A DNA stretch of 64,000 bases, from positions 699,596 through 763,595 of the forward strand of contig CAWKFM010000001.1 in assembly GCA_963849065.1 (NCBI GenBank), in the 5' to 3' direction. Positions within the stretch are counted from its first letter, which is position 1. Each line of letters starts with the position of its first letter. Shown piece after piece: positions 8,804 to 19,300 of the stretch. Position numbers and translations under genes: made by a program. The DNA comes from TOLSYN sp963849065. GTDB taxonomy: Bacteria; Acidobacteriota; Terriglobia; Terriglobales; Acidobacteriaceae. The notes under the pieces were generated by a model. The model was not told where the DNA came from. It searched no databases and saw nothing but the letters and a program-made list of their open reading frames with translations.

Positions 8804-9598
8804 TTACTGTCCTTTGAACTGCGGGGCGCGTTTTTCGAGGAAGGCGCGGGTACCTTCGGATTTGTCCTGGGTGGCGCAGCAGAGGGCGAAGAGGGCGGCT
8901 TCGTGGGCGAGGGCTTCGGCGAGGGGCATCTCCATGCCGCGGTGGACGGCTTCGAGGCAGTAGCGGGTGGCGAGCGGGGCGTTGGCGATGATTGTGGCGG
9001 CGAGGGCTTCGGTGCGGGTCAGGAGTTCGGCGGCGGGCACGACCTGATTGACGAGGCCGATGCGGAGGGCTTCGGCGGCGTCGATCATTTCTCCGGTGAG
9101 CAGGATTTCGAGGGCGCGGCCTTTGCCGATGAGGCGCGGCAGGCGCTGGGTGCCTCCGTAGCCGGGGATGAGTCCGAGTTTGATTTCGGGCTGGCCGAAG
9201 CGGGCGGTATCGGCTGCAAGGCGGATGGAGCAGGCGAGGGCGAGCTCGCAGCCGGCTCCGAGGGCGAAGCCGTTGACGGCGGCGATGACCGGCTTGCCGC
9301 AGGTTTCGATGAGCGAGAAGACGGCCAGGCCACGGGCGGCGAGAGCGGCGGCAGCGGTGGCGTCCAGCGTGGCGAGTTCGGTGATGTCGGCACCGGCGAC
9401 GAAGGCTTTGTCGCCTTCTCCGGTGAGGATGGCGACGCGCACGTCGTCGTCCTCTTGCACGGACTGGAAGGCCTGGGCGAGACCCTGCATGGTGGCAGCG
9501 TTGAGGGCGTTGAGCACCTTGGGGCGGGCGACGGTGAGGAAGGCGATTTGATTGCGCTTTTCAAAATGCAGGTTCTCAAACGGCTGGGCAAGGGACAT
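8804..9598 (-). CDS. Enoyl-CoA hydratase / crotonase family protein
   Basis: 264 residues of the crotonase superfamily. The oxyanion-hole segments AFVAGADITEL (near 64) and AVNGFALGAGCELALACSIRLA (near 105) are intact, with both catalytic glutamates (in GCELA and in FGQPEIKLGLIPGYGGTQRL). It should add water to 2-enoyl-CoA thioesters in beta-oxidation or a related pathway. The start was set at the Met with AGGAGG seven bases upstream; the frame stays open for 54 more codons upstream without support. It stands alone, not in an operon. Confidence 0.93.
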   Translation of the reverse strand: MSLAQPFENLHFEKRNQIAFLTVARPKVLNALNAATMQGLAQAFQSVQEDDDVRVAILTGEGDKAFVAGADITELATLDATAAAALAARGLAVFSLIETCGKPVIAAVNGFALGAGCELALACSIRLAADTARFGQPEIKLGLIPGYGGTQRLPRLIGKGRALEILLTGEMIDAAEALRIGLVNQVVPAAELLTRTEALAATIIANAPLATRYCLEAVHRGMEMPLAEALAHEAALFALCCATQDKSEGTRAFLEKRAPQFKGQ

Positions 9599-9919
9599 GG
9601 GAGCGCCTCCTGCAATGCGGAATGAGTGTAGCAATGGAGGAGGGACGAGGCAATCGTCGGCCCTCGAGGAGCAGGGCCGACGCATATCACTTTTCAGGAT
9701 CCAAAGATTACCATCTCGATTCCTCATGGGGAAGTTTGGCAAACGAATGCTGGCCGACAAATCGCCGAATGAGGGAGAACCGCTCCCTTCCGCACGTCGC
9801 CGAGCGGCAAACGGTTCCCAATTCAGCCATTTTGGTTCATCTCGCAGGTTTTCAAATAGCTTTCTCCCACATCAGACCTGCCGGGAGAATTTATATGCGT
9901 CGACCCTGCCTCGAGGACG

Positions 9920-10057
9920 AAGTTCAAAAGCAAGGACAAGTTCAAAAGCAAGGGCAAGTTCAAAAGCAAGGGCAAGTTCAAAAGCAAGGGCAAGTTCAAA
10001 AGCAAGGGCAAGCTCAAAAGCAAGGGCAAGCTCAAAAGCAAGGGCAAGTTCAAAGGC
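9920..10057. repeat. 18-bp tandem repeat (minisatellite), about 7.7 copies
   Basis: Seven full units of AAGTTCAAAAGCAAGGGC plus a 12-base partial unit. Unit 1 ends in GGAC instead of GGGC, and units 6 and 7 have AAGCTC for AAGTTC. Because 18 is a multiple of three, all frames stay open on both strands. It lies between the divergent-looking ends of the enoyl-CoA hydratase promoter region and the end of the small kinase-like gene. I see no protein signal around it and treat it as noncoding. Confidence 0.9.
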
Positions 10058-10128
10058 CCCGCCCAACTAAAAGAGGGTTGAACGGGGCACCCTCCAGGTT
10101 GCAGGCGCTGCCGGCTGCGGGCGCGCGG

Positions 10129-10377
10129 CTAAGGTTGCGGGCTGTGGTTGCGAAGGACTTCGCGGATCTGGCGATTGATTTTGGCGGCGTCGCGGGTGGC
10201 CTGGTCGATGAGGTCGAGCCACTTGCGGTCGGTTTCCTCGACCTTGGACTGGCTGAGCAGGTAGGTGGCCTGCATGATGGTCTCAATGGAGTTGCTGAGG
10301 TCGTGGGCAAGGGTGCGGAGTTCCTTGCTGACGGGCAGGGGAATCAGAGGTGTGGTATCGGCTTCTGGCTCAGACAT
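10129..10377 (-). CDS. Small protein resembling an isolated histidine-kinase H-box (HisKA-like) helix
   Basis: An 82-residue, mostly helical, cytoplasmic protein. Residues about 22-45 read ELRTLAHDLSNSIETIMQA, which resembles the H-box of sensor kinases (HDLSN versus HDLRNPL), followed by a second helix with ATRDAAKINRQIREVL. There is no ATPase domain. It could be a phosphotransfer or dimerisation-domain relic acting in trans, but this is inference. GGAGGAGATTGC precedes the ATG at 10377, which is why I chose that start. Confidence 0.7.
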   Translation of the reverse strand: MSEPEADTTPLIPLPVSKELRTLAHDLSNSIETIMQATYLLSQSKVEETDRKWLDLIDQATRDAAKINRQIREVLRNHSPQP

Positions 10378-10641
10378 GCAATCTCCTCCGAACATTACGG
10401 AACGCGATCTGCGGCAGGAGCGCTGGCATTCCTGAGCGGCAGAGGGTGCGACCTGTTATTCCACACGAGCTTCCCTTGGCGGCGGAGGCGCAACTCGACG
10501 TTACAATTCCACCCGGCGAAAGCGGATAGCAAGAATATAGCCCGCGCGGGGAGCTTTTCGCAAAAAGCGGAAGGAGATTGTCGATTTTCCGGCTCGACCG
10601 GGGGCGCCGGGCTTGAGGGCAGCGGCTTGGCTTGGCGCGGA

Positions 10642-10670
10642 TTCGACAGAGCGAATCCGTGTGTTACAAT
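10642..10670 (+). promoter_or_regulatory. Possible sigma-70 type promoter of tRNA-Leu
   Basis: TTCGAC (10642-10647) and TACAAT (10665-10670) are separated by 17 bases and lie about 70 bases upstream of the tRNA. The -35 match is weak. Confidence 0.4.
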
Positions 10671-10742
10671 TCATTTGCAAGCCAAGTGGAAATGGCGTGG
10701 CCGATAGGTCAGTGTGGCGTTCAGCGCCCCCGCTTTCACCGT

Positions 10743-10829
10743 GCCGAAGTGGCGGAATTGGCAGACGCGCATGGTTCAGGTCCATGTACTCGCAAGGGTG
10801 TGGGGGTTCGAGTCCCTTCTTCGGCACCA
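10743..10829 (+). tRNA. tRNA-Leu (anticodon CAG)
   Basis: An 87-nt class II tRNA. The acceptor stem GCCGAAG pairs with CTTCGGC at 10819-10825, followed by A and an encoded CCA. The anticodon stem CATGG/CCATG holds the loop TTCAGGT, giving CAG. A variable arm and the GGTTCGAGTCC T-arm are present. A terminator follows within 12 bases. Confidence 0.97.
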
Positions 10830-10839
10830 TATAGTTCAA

Positions 10840-10876
10840 GCGCCTCGCAATCAAAAAGATGCGAGGCGTTTTTCTT
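10840..10876 (+). terminator. Rho-independent terminator after tRNA-Leu
   Basis: Stem 10841-10849 / 10860-10868 (CGCCTCGCA with TGCGAGGCG) followed by TTTTTCTTT. Confidence 0.9.
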
Positions 10877-11014
10877 TGCAGCTTGGTTTTTTCCAGCCTC
10901 TCGATCTGAGGGAGGGGGCCATTCGAAAAGCTAGCCCAGACGAAATAGCGCAGCGATGAGGGAGTGGGCGGCAGTGAAGGCACTGTGAGTCGTGGAAACT
11001 CCCGGGAGATTCGC

Positions 11015-12775
11015 GTGTCGGATGAGCCACAACTTGGACTGGCGCAAGGCGATGACGGCGCAAGTCGGCTTCTGGCCCTGGCGAAAGTAGCGACCGAACT
11101 CGGCAGCGAACACGTAGCCAATGAGGCCAGCGAATTGGCGGCACGCCTCGCCGAAGGCCGCTTCTTTGTTGCCTGTGTCGGCCAGTTCAAGCGCGGCAAA
11201 TCCACGCTGATCGGTGCCCTGATCGGCGAGTCGATTCTGCCGACGGGCTTTGTTCCCGTGACTGCCGTGCCCACGGTTATCCGTTTTGGCAGCGCCAGGC
11301 GGGCAAGAATCCGCTTCCTCCACCGCACCTGGCAAGAGATCGCCTTGCCGGAACTGGAACAATACGTCTCGGAGGAGCACAACCCGGAAAACATAAAAGA
11401 GGTCGCGGGAGCCGAGGTGTTTGTGCCCAGCCCGCTGCTTGCCGCGGGGATGTGCCTGGTGGACACGCCAGGTCTCGGATCAGTTTTTTCCGGCAACACG
11501 GCAGCCACGCAGGCGTTTATTCCCCACATCGATGCTGCGCTGGTAGTAACCGGTTTCGACCCTCCGCTGGCGGGTGAAGAACTCGCGCTGGTGGAATCTG
11601 TCGCCAGGCACGTTAGCCATCTCATCGTTGTTCTCAACAAGGCGGACAAGGCGACGGATGCGGAGAGAGCTGCGGCGATCGCGTTCACTCGACGGCTATT
11701 AGAGAAGCGTTTGCAACGTGCATCCGAACTGGTTTTCGAAGTGAGCGCTACCGAGCAACTTGAAAAGCGCGGTCCGGGGCGCGATTGGGGAAAGCTGGTA
11801 CATGCGCTGGAACACCTCGTTCAGGAGTCCGGGCGCGAGCTAATTCAGGCCGCCGGCGAGCGTGGCATTCAGCGTCTGAGCGAGGAGTTGCTGGCGATCG
11901 TGGGCGAGGATCGCGAGGCGCTGGTGCGTCCGCTGGAAGAATCCGAGCAGCGCATTGCAGCCATGAAGCAGACGCTTGCCGAGGCCGGGCGATCCATGCA
12001 GGACCTCGGTTACCTGCTCATGGGCGAACAGCACCGGTTCTCCGATTTCTTTTTGGACCGCCGTAAGGCGTTCCTCGCGGCAGTGATGGCCAAGGCAACA
12101 GAGGAGTTTGAGCCGATTCTCCGCTCGGCTCCGCGCAGGCTCGGCTCCGCCCATCGTCGCCATGTGATGCGCGAGGCGCTGGCCATTGCAAGGCGCGAGG
12201 TTGTTCCCTGGTTGCAGGTTGAGCAGGCGGAGGGAGAGAAGCAGTACCGGGCGGTTGGGCAGCGCTTTGCGCAAATGGGGAATGAGTTCCTCACCAAACT
12301 GGCAGCGGCCGGGGTGCCTGAACTGGGGCGCATGCTTCACGCGCTCGATCCGGAGACAGGATTTCGAGTCCGCTCCGAGTTTCGCTTTCGAGAGTTCATC
12401 GAGATAGCACAACCGTCTTCTCCACTGCGCCGCCTTGGCGATGTGTGTCTAGGGTTGGTGGGACTTCGCCGCTATATCGACAACGACGCTCGATGGTTTC
12501 TGGGGTGGTTGTTTGAAGTCAACAGCTCACGGGTGCAGAACGACGTTCTGAATCGGATTGAGGAGAGCCGCAATCGGCTGGAAGCCGAGATCCGCAAACT
12601 CCTTCACGAAGTGAGCCGTATCGCGGAACAAGCCTTGGCGCGTGCGCGCAAAGCACGAGAGGAGGGAGCGTCGTCGGTCGAAGCCGCTCTGCGCCGTCTG
12701 AATGCGCTGGAAAAGGAGATCGGCACTGCCCGCAACGGTGCAGGCGATTCCGCGTACTTTCTGCCTGTGGAGTAA
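11015..12775 (+). CDS. Bacterial dynamin-like GTPase
   Basis: 586 residues. The GTPase domain has the P-loop GQFKRGKST (about 56-64), the switch threonine region VTAVPT, G3 DTPGLGS, and G4 NKAD; the rest is a long helical stalk typical of bacterial dynamin-like proteins, with a hydrophobic, potentially membrane-touching segment around LGDVCLGLVGLRRYID. Such proteins bind and remodel membranes using GTP. The GTG at 11015 was chosen because GGGAGATT precedes it; the frame is open to a GTG at 10964 whose ribosome site would be too close. It has no partner gene, whereas many bacterial dynamins occur in pairs. Confidence 0.9.
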   Translation: MSDEPQLGLAQGDDGASRLLALAKVATELGSEHVANEASELAARLAEGRFFVACVGQFKRGKSTLIGALIGESILPTGFVPVTAVPTVIRFGSARRARIRFLHRTWQEIALPELEQYVSEEHNPENIKEVAGAEVFVPSPLLAAGMCLVDTPGLGSVFSGNTAATQAFIPHIDAALVVTGFDPPLAGEELALVESVARHVSHLIVVLNKADKATDAERAAAIAFTRRLLEKRLQRASELVFEVSATEQLEKRGPGRDWGKLVHALEHLVQESGRELIQAAGERGIQRLSEELLAIVGEDREALVRPLEESEQRIAAMKQTLAEAGRSMQDLGYLLMGEQHRFSDFFLDRRKAFLAAVMAKATEEFEPILRSAPRRLGSAHRRHVMREALAIARREVVPWLQVEQAEGEKQYRAVGQRFAQMGNEFLTKLAAAGVPELGRMLHALDPETGFRVRSEFRFREFIEIAQPSSPLRRLGDVCLGLVGLRRYIDNDARWFLGWLFEVNSSRVQNDVLNRIEESRNRLEAEIRKLLHEVSRIAEQALARARKAREEGASSVEAALRRLNALEKEIGTARNGAGDSAYFLPVE

Positions 12776-13399
12776 CGTGAGTCGGCAAGCAGCTTGCACA
12801 ACCTGCGGTCCGGTTAGCATGGCGACGATGACGCGGATGCTGGTGCAGACTCCCGCCTCAGCCATCGCCTCGTCTTCGCAATTTGATTTACTTCGGATAT
12901 CTCTTAATTCCCCATACAGTGAATCTTCGGTATTCTTAAAGGCCCGGCTCGACAAGCCCTTGCGGCGCGGTCGTGAGGCCAATCGCAATTGTGCGCCTTA
13001 ACACCGTTACGCTTATCGCGAATTGGGAAAAGTTCTTCCTATTCTTCTGCAGCAAACTTCCGTTTCAGCGCAACCTGCCTTCCGGCACTCTCCTGGTTCA
13101 TCCAGACATCAGGCCGGTAGCTGGCGTCGGTTCTACCGCGCGCATATCTATGCAGTAGCGTCCCTTTACCTCAACACCGCTCCGCTCCTTCACCGGACCC
13201 GATGATGGGTTGAAGTTCAGAGTGGCTGCTTAAGTGCAATCAGTGCTGCTGGTCGGTTCCTCATCGTCCAGGTCTGTCACAGGCCTGCGTATGACGTTTT
13301 GGAGACCGGAACTATTGCGGCGGAATGCGGACATGAATCGGCGTCCACATTTTCCGTTGGTTGCGAAGGTACAGATTTCGTGTTGGTGAGGAGATGGAA
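12776..13399. other. Intergenic region before the giant repeat protein
   Basis: About 620 bases with no supported gene on either strand; short open frames lack ribosome sites. It is somewhat lower in GC than its surroundings and should contain the promoter of the giant gene, but no clear -35/-10 pair stands out. Confidence 0.5.
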
Positions 13400-16300
13400 A
13401 TGATTCAGCATCGCTTCGGCTTTCAGACGTTTCTTGCAGCAATCATGATTGTGTTGGCAGTGCCAGCCAGTGCGCAGGTCATGGAACTGACCGCCGACTC
13501 CTACACCTCTCCGCAACACGCTGCCACTAATTATGGGACAGCAACGTCCCTATTGGTGACGGGTGCGTCAAACCCCATAAACGGCACTACAAATGGGCCC
13601 AACAATGACGTATTTCTTAACTTCAGTCTCGCCACGCTACCGTGCGGCACCATAGCGTCCGATGTTTCCAACGCGACACTGACGATATTCGTGAATGACG
13701 TGTACGAGGCCGGCGCCATCGACGTGGATGAGGCCGACGGCCCTTGGACCGAATCCGGGATCACCAATAACAACGCCCCGGGACACGGCCCAGTGGTCGC
13801 CTCCGACCAGGCCGTCAGCGTCTCGGACAGTTACATCACCGTAAACGTGACCTCCGTGGTTCAGAGTTGGCTGAGCGGTGGTTGCCCGTACACAAACAAC
13901 GGCCTGGTGCTGGCAGCCAACAGCGGCTCCCCGAGGACCGCCGTGGCAATTGACTCCAAGGAGGCCACCGCTACCAGCCATCCGGCAATGTTACAGATCA
14001 CGCTGGTCGGTCCGGCAGGCCCGGAGGGACCGGCAGGACCGGCCGGCGCAGCGGGCGCGGCTGGAGCGGCGGGAGCGCCGGGTCCGAACACGGTGACCAG
14101 CACAACCACCACGAATCTGACGGGTGTCCTATATGGCAACGGTTCGACGGTCGGAACTGCAACGGCGGCGAACCTGGCAGCACCGGTCTATGCGACGGGC
14201 GCCGGGACTGCCCAAGCGCAGACCGTCACTCTCAGTCCAGCGCTGACAGCGCTGACGTCGGGATTGGTCGTTCGCTGGATTCCGTCGCACGCCAATACCG
14301 CCGCGGCAGCAACCCTTTCCGTGAACGGATTAACGGCTAAAACGATTACCAAATGCGGCAAAACGGCTTTGGTGGCAAACGATCTGACGACAACCTCCTA
14401 TGCAGAAGCACTCTATGACGGAACGGAATTTCAACTTCTGAACCCGCAGGCGGCAGGATGCGGTGCAAGCGGCGGCGCTGCAGGCGTCACGAGTCTCGCT
14501 GGAACTGCAAATCAAATCACTGCGAGTGCGAGCACGGGCGCGGTGACGCTTTCCCTGCCCAGCACAATTAACGTCAACGCAGCCACAGCTACCAGCGCGA
14601 CGACGGCAGGCTCGGCAACCAGCTTCACCGGCTCACTCGCAGGTGACGTGACCGGAACGCAGGGTGCGACAGTGGTAGGCAAGATCAATGGCGGCTCCGT
14701 TCCGGAAACGGCGCAAGTCCTTGGAACGAATGCCAGCGGTCAGCCAGTTGCCGCGACGGCGCATGGTATAGCCGTGCCTCTGACCTGTGCCGACAAATCC
14801 GGCTCCGGCACGGCGCAAAGCTGCACCACTTTGCCGAACTTTACTCCAGTTGCCGATGACTGCGTGATTTACACAACAACGACGGCCAACACAACCACCG
14901 GACTTACGCTGAATGTCAACTCTCTAGGAGCAAAGTCAGTTGCGAAGTGGCAGGGCGACACGACATTGGCGGCAGGGGATGTAAAGGCGAACGAGCCGGC
15001 TCTGGCGTGTTACAACGGCACCGTATGGAATGTTTCAACGATCGGAAACCCGCCGAGCGGCGGTGGAGGCGGTTCGGTAACCGGCGTGACCGCCAGTGCT
15101 CCGCTGGCCTCCAGCGGCGGCACCGCGCCGAACATCACGCTCGGGACAGTCGGAGTGGGCAACGGCGGCACGGGGCTGACCAGCGGCACCGCGGGCGGAG
15201 TTCCGTACTTCAGTGCATCCAGCACGATCGCTTCTTCGGGGGCTCTCACGGCTAATGGAGTTGTCCTTGGCGGAGGCACGAGCGCGCCAACAGCCACAGC
15301 CGCACCTTCTGCGGCAGGCCAATTCCTGCGCAGCAGCGGCGCGAGTGCTTGGGCTGTTGGCACCATTCAGTCCACCGACCTCCCGAGTCTGGCTGGTTCC
15401 TACATCCAGAACGGGACTACTCAGCAGACGGGTTCCAACTTCAACATCTCCGGCAACGGCACGATTGGTGGAACCCTTGGGGTAACTGGGGCGGTTACCG
15501 GTAGCTCGTTCAGCGGCGCAGGCACCGGCCTGACCGGGACGGCCGGCTCGCTCAGCATCGGCGGTAACGCGGCCAATGCTCTCGAACTCGGCGGCCAGCC
15601 CGCGACCGCGTACGCAACCAGCGGCGCAAACTCGAACATCACCTCGCTCCTCGGTCTCGACGCGCCTCTGCCGGCCGGCGAAGGCGGCACGGGTGACATG
15701 ACTCTCGCGACGCACGGCGTCCTGGTTGGTGAAGGTACCAGCAGCGTGAACGCCGTGACTGGCGGCGCCGGCACACTTCTCACCGGCACCAGCACCGACC
15801 CGGCCTTCAGCGCCACGCCAACGTTGGGCGTAGCCGGCAACGGAACCGCTAACTCCGGCACGCCGGGCACGGTGGCTCTGGCTGGCTCCACAAGCGGCAC
15901 CGTGACCATCGCTCCGCAGACAACGGCTGGGCCCTCTGGCGGCTTGATCCTGCAATTGCCCAACGGCTTGCCCAGCTCCAACCAGGTGCTGACCGCGACC
16001 GGGGTCTCGGGCAACACCGTCACGTTGGGCTTCACTACTCCGTCCACCGGTTCCACCGGGGTGACTTCCGTTGCGACCGGGGCGGGCCTGACTGGCGGAA
16101 CGATCACGGGCACAGGTACGATCAGCTGCGTCACTGCGTCAGCCGGAACGCTTGGCTGCGTCAGCCCGGACGGTGCAACGATCACCGCGACGAGCGGCGT
16201 GATCGCAGTAACCGGCACAGTGCCCAGCGCAACTACCGTTATCGGCAGCGTGAATGGCTCGCAGGTGACCGGCCCGGTGTCCAGCGCAACCTCCGCCGGC

Positions 16301-19300
16301 ACGGCAGCGTCTCTGTTGGGCCCGCTGACACAGTGCGGCGCGAACAACTTCTCCACTGGCATTACTTCCACCGGCAGTGCGAACTGCTCGCAACCGGCCA
16401 GCGCGAACCTGAGCGACGCCAGCAATCTCGCATATCTGACCGGCGGCAACGCCTTCACCGGCAATCAGTCCATCACTGGCAACGCCACGGTCAACGGTCT
16501 GCTCTCCCTACCCGCTCTGGGCACCACTGCCGGTTCCGGTTCGCAGGCCTTGCAACTGGCCGGCATCGACGGTAGCAGCAACCCGCTGCTGTTCGATTGG
16601 GCGGTGAACGGCACTACCGGCTCCCTGGGCCTGACCACCACCAGCGGCAGCGGCGGCACTCCCTTTGCCACCAACTTGGCCATCGCGCCCAGCGGCGTGA
16701 TCACCTTCGCCAGCGGCCAGACCTTCCCGGGCGCTTCCATCGCCGGGGCGTTGACTTCCGGCAACGGCATCAACATCAGTAGCAGCGGCACGGTTGCGAT
16801 TGACCCGACGGTCGTTCCGGAGTTGACCGCGGCCAGCAACACCTTCACCGGCTCCATCACCGCCAGCAGCTTCAGCGGCGCTGGCACCGGCCTTACCGGG
16901 ATCAGCGAAGGGCAGGTCACCAACCTGACTACGGACTTGGCCGGCGCCGCCTCTACGGCCGAAACCTACGCCAACAACACCTTCTTGCCGCTGACGGGCG
17001 GCACGCTGAGCGGCGCCCTGAACGGCACCACGGGCACGTTCAGCGGCAACGTCAGCGCGGGCGGTATGACTTCGCCCACTCTGAGCAACACGGGCGCGCT
17101 GACCGTTTCCACCGGGAGCAACGGCAACCTCACCCTGGCGCCGAACGGCACCGGCACGGTCAACGTGAACAGCAACGCCACGGTCAACGGCGCTCTCTCT
17201 CTGCCTTCCGTCACGGGAGCGGCGTCGTCGGCTTCGCAGCCGTTGCAACTGGCCGGCAGCGATGCCAGCAACAATCCCACCCTGTTCCAGTGGGCGGTCA
17301 ACCCCGGCGGCCAACTCGATTTGCAGACGGCGACGGGCACCGGCTCGCTGGCGGACAGCACGCTGTACATCAACCCGGATGGCAGCATCCACTTCGCCCC
17401 GACTCAGACCTTCCCAGGGACGGAGGCCAGCCTTACTGCCGGTACCGGCATCAACATCAGCAGCGGCGCGATTGCGATTGACCCGACGGTCGTTCCGGAG
17501 TTGACCGCGGCCAGCAACACCTTCACCGGCTCCATCACCGCCAGCAGCTTCAGCGGCGCTGGCACCGGCCTTACCGGGATCAGCGAAGGGCAGGTCACCA
17601 ACCTGACTACGGACTTGGCCGGCGCCGCCTCTACGGCCGAAACCTACGCCAACAACACCTTCTTGCCGCTGACGGGCGGCACGCTGAGCGGCGCCCTGAA
17701 CGGCACCACGGGCACGTTCAGCGGCAACGTCAGCGCGGGCGGTATGACTTCGCCCACTCTGAGCAACACGGGCGCGCTGACCGTTTCCACCGGGAGCAAC
17801 GGCAACCTCACCCTGGCGCCGAACGGCACCGGCACGGTTAACGTGAACAGCAACGCCACGGTCAACGGCGCTCTCTCTCTGCCTTCCGTCACGGGAGCGG
17901 CGTCGTCGGCTTCGCAGCCGTTGCAATTGGCCGGCAGCGATGCCAGCAACAATCCCACCCTGTTCCAGTGGGCGGTCAACCCCGGCGGCCAACTCGATTT
18001 GCAGACGGCGACGGGCACCGGCTCGCTGGCGGACAGCACGCTGTACATCAACCCGGATGGCAGCATCCACTTCGCCCCGACTCAGACCTTCCCAGGGACG
18101 GAGGCCAGCCTTACTGCCGGTACCGGCATCAACATCAGCAGCGGCGCGATTGCGATTGACCCGACGGTCGTTCCGGAGTTGACCGCGGCCAGCAACACCT
18201 TCACCGGCTCCATCACCGCCAGCAGCTTCAGCGGCGCTGGCACCGGCCTTACCGGGATCAGCGAAGGGCAGGTCACCAACCTGACTACGGACTTGGCCGG
18301 CGCCGCCTCTACGGCCGAAACCTACGCCAACAACACCTTCTTGCCGCTGACGGGCGGCACGCTGAGCGGCGCCCTGAACGGCACCACGGGCACGTTCAGC
18401 GGCAACGTCAGCGCGGGCGGTATGACTTCGCCCACTCTGAGCAACACGGGCGCGCTGACCGTTTCCACCGGGAGCAACGGCAACCTCACCCTGGCGCCGA
18501 ACGGCACCGGCACGGTCAACGTGAACAGCAACGCCACGGTCAACGGCGCTCTCTCTCTGCCTTCCGTCACGGGAGCGGCGTCGTCGGCTTCGCAGCCGTT
18601 GCAACTGGCCGGCAGCGATGCCAGCAACAATCCCACCCTGTTCCAGTGGGCGGTCAACCCCGGCGGCCAACTCGATTTGCAGACGGCGACGGGCACCGGC
18701 TCGCTGGCGGACAGCACGCTGTACATCAACCCGGATGGCAGCATCCACTTCGCCCCGACTCAGACCTTCCCAGGGACGGAGGCCAGCCTTACTGCCGGTA
18801 CCGGCATCAACATCAGCAGCGGCGCGATTGCGATTGACCCGACGGTCGTTCCGGAGTTGACCGCGGCCAGCAACACCTTCACCGGCTCCATCACCGCCAG
18901 CAGCTTCAGCGGCGCTGGCACCGGCCTTACCGGGATCAGCGAAGGGCAGGTCACCAACCTGACTACGGACTTGGCCGGCGCCGCCTCTACGGCCGAAACC
19001 TACGCCAACAACACCTTCTTGCCGCTGACGGGCGGCACGCTGAGCGGCGCCCTGAACGGCACCACGGGCACGTTCAGCGGCAACGTCAGCGCGGGCGGTA
19101 TGACTTCGCCCACTCTGAGCAACACGGGCGCGCTGACCGTTTCCACCGGGAGCAACGGCAACCTCACCCTGGCGCCGAACGGCACCGGCACGGTTAACGT
19201 GAACAGCAACGCCACGGTCAACGGCGCTCTCTCTCTGCCTTCCGTCACGGGAGCGGCGTCGTCGGCTTCGCAGCCGTTGCAATTGGCCGGCAGCGATGCC

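Noticed and set aside
9622..10707. A 361-codon + strand frame through the 18-bp repeats, and an idea of a CRISPR array
   Set aside because: The frame is open only because of the repeat; units are contiguous without spacers and there are no cas genes.
10501..11688. A 395-codon frame antisense to tRNA-Leu and the dynamin gene
   Set aside because: Overlaps a clear tRNA and GTPase gene; no family match.
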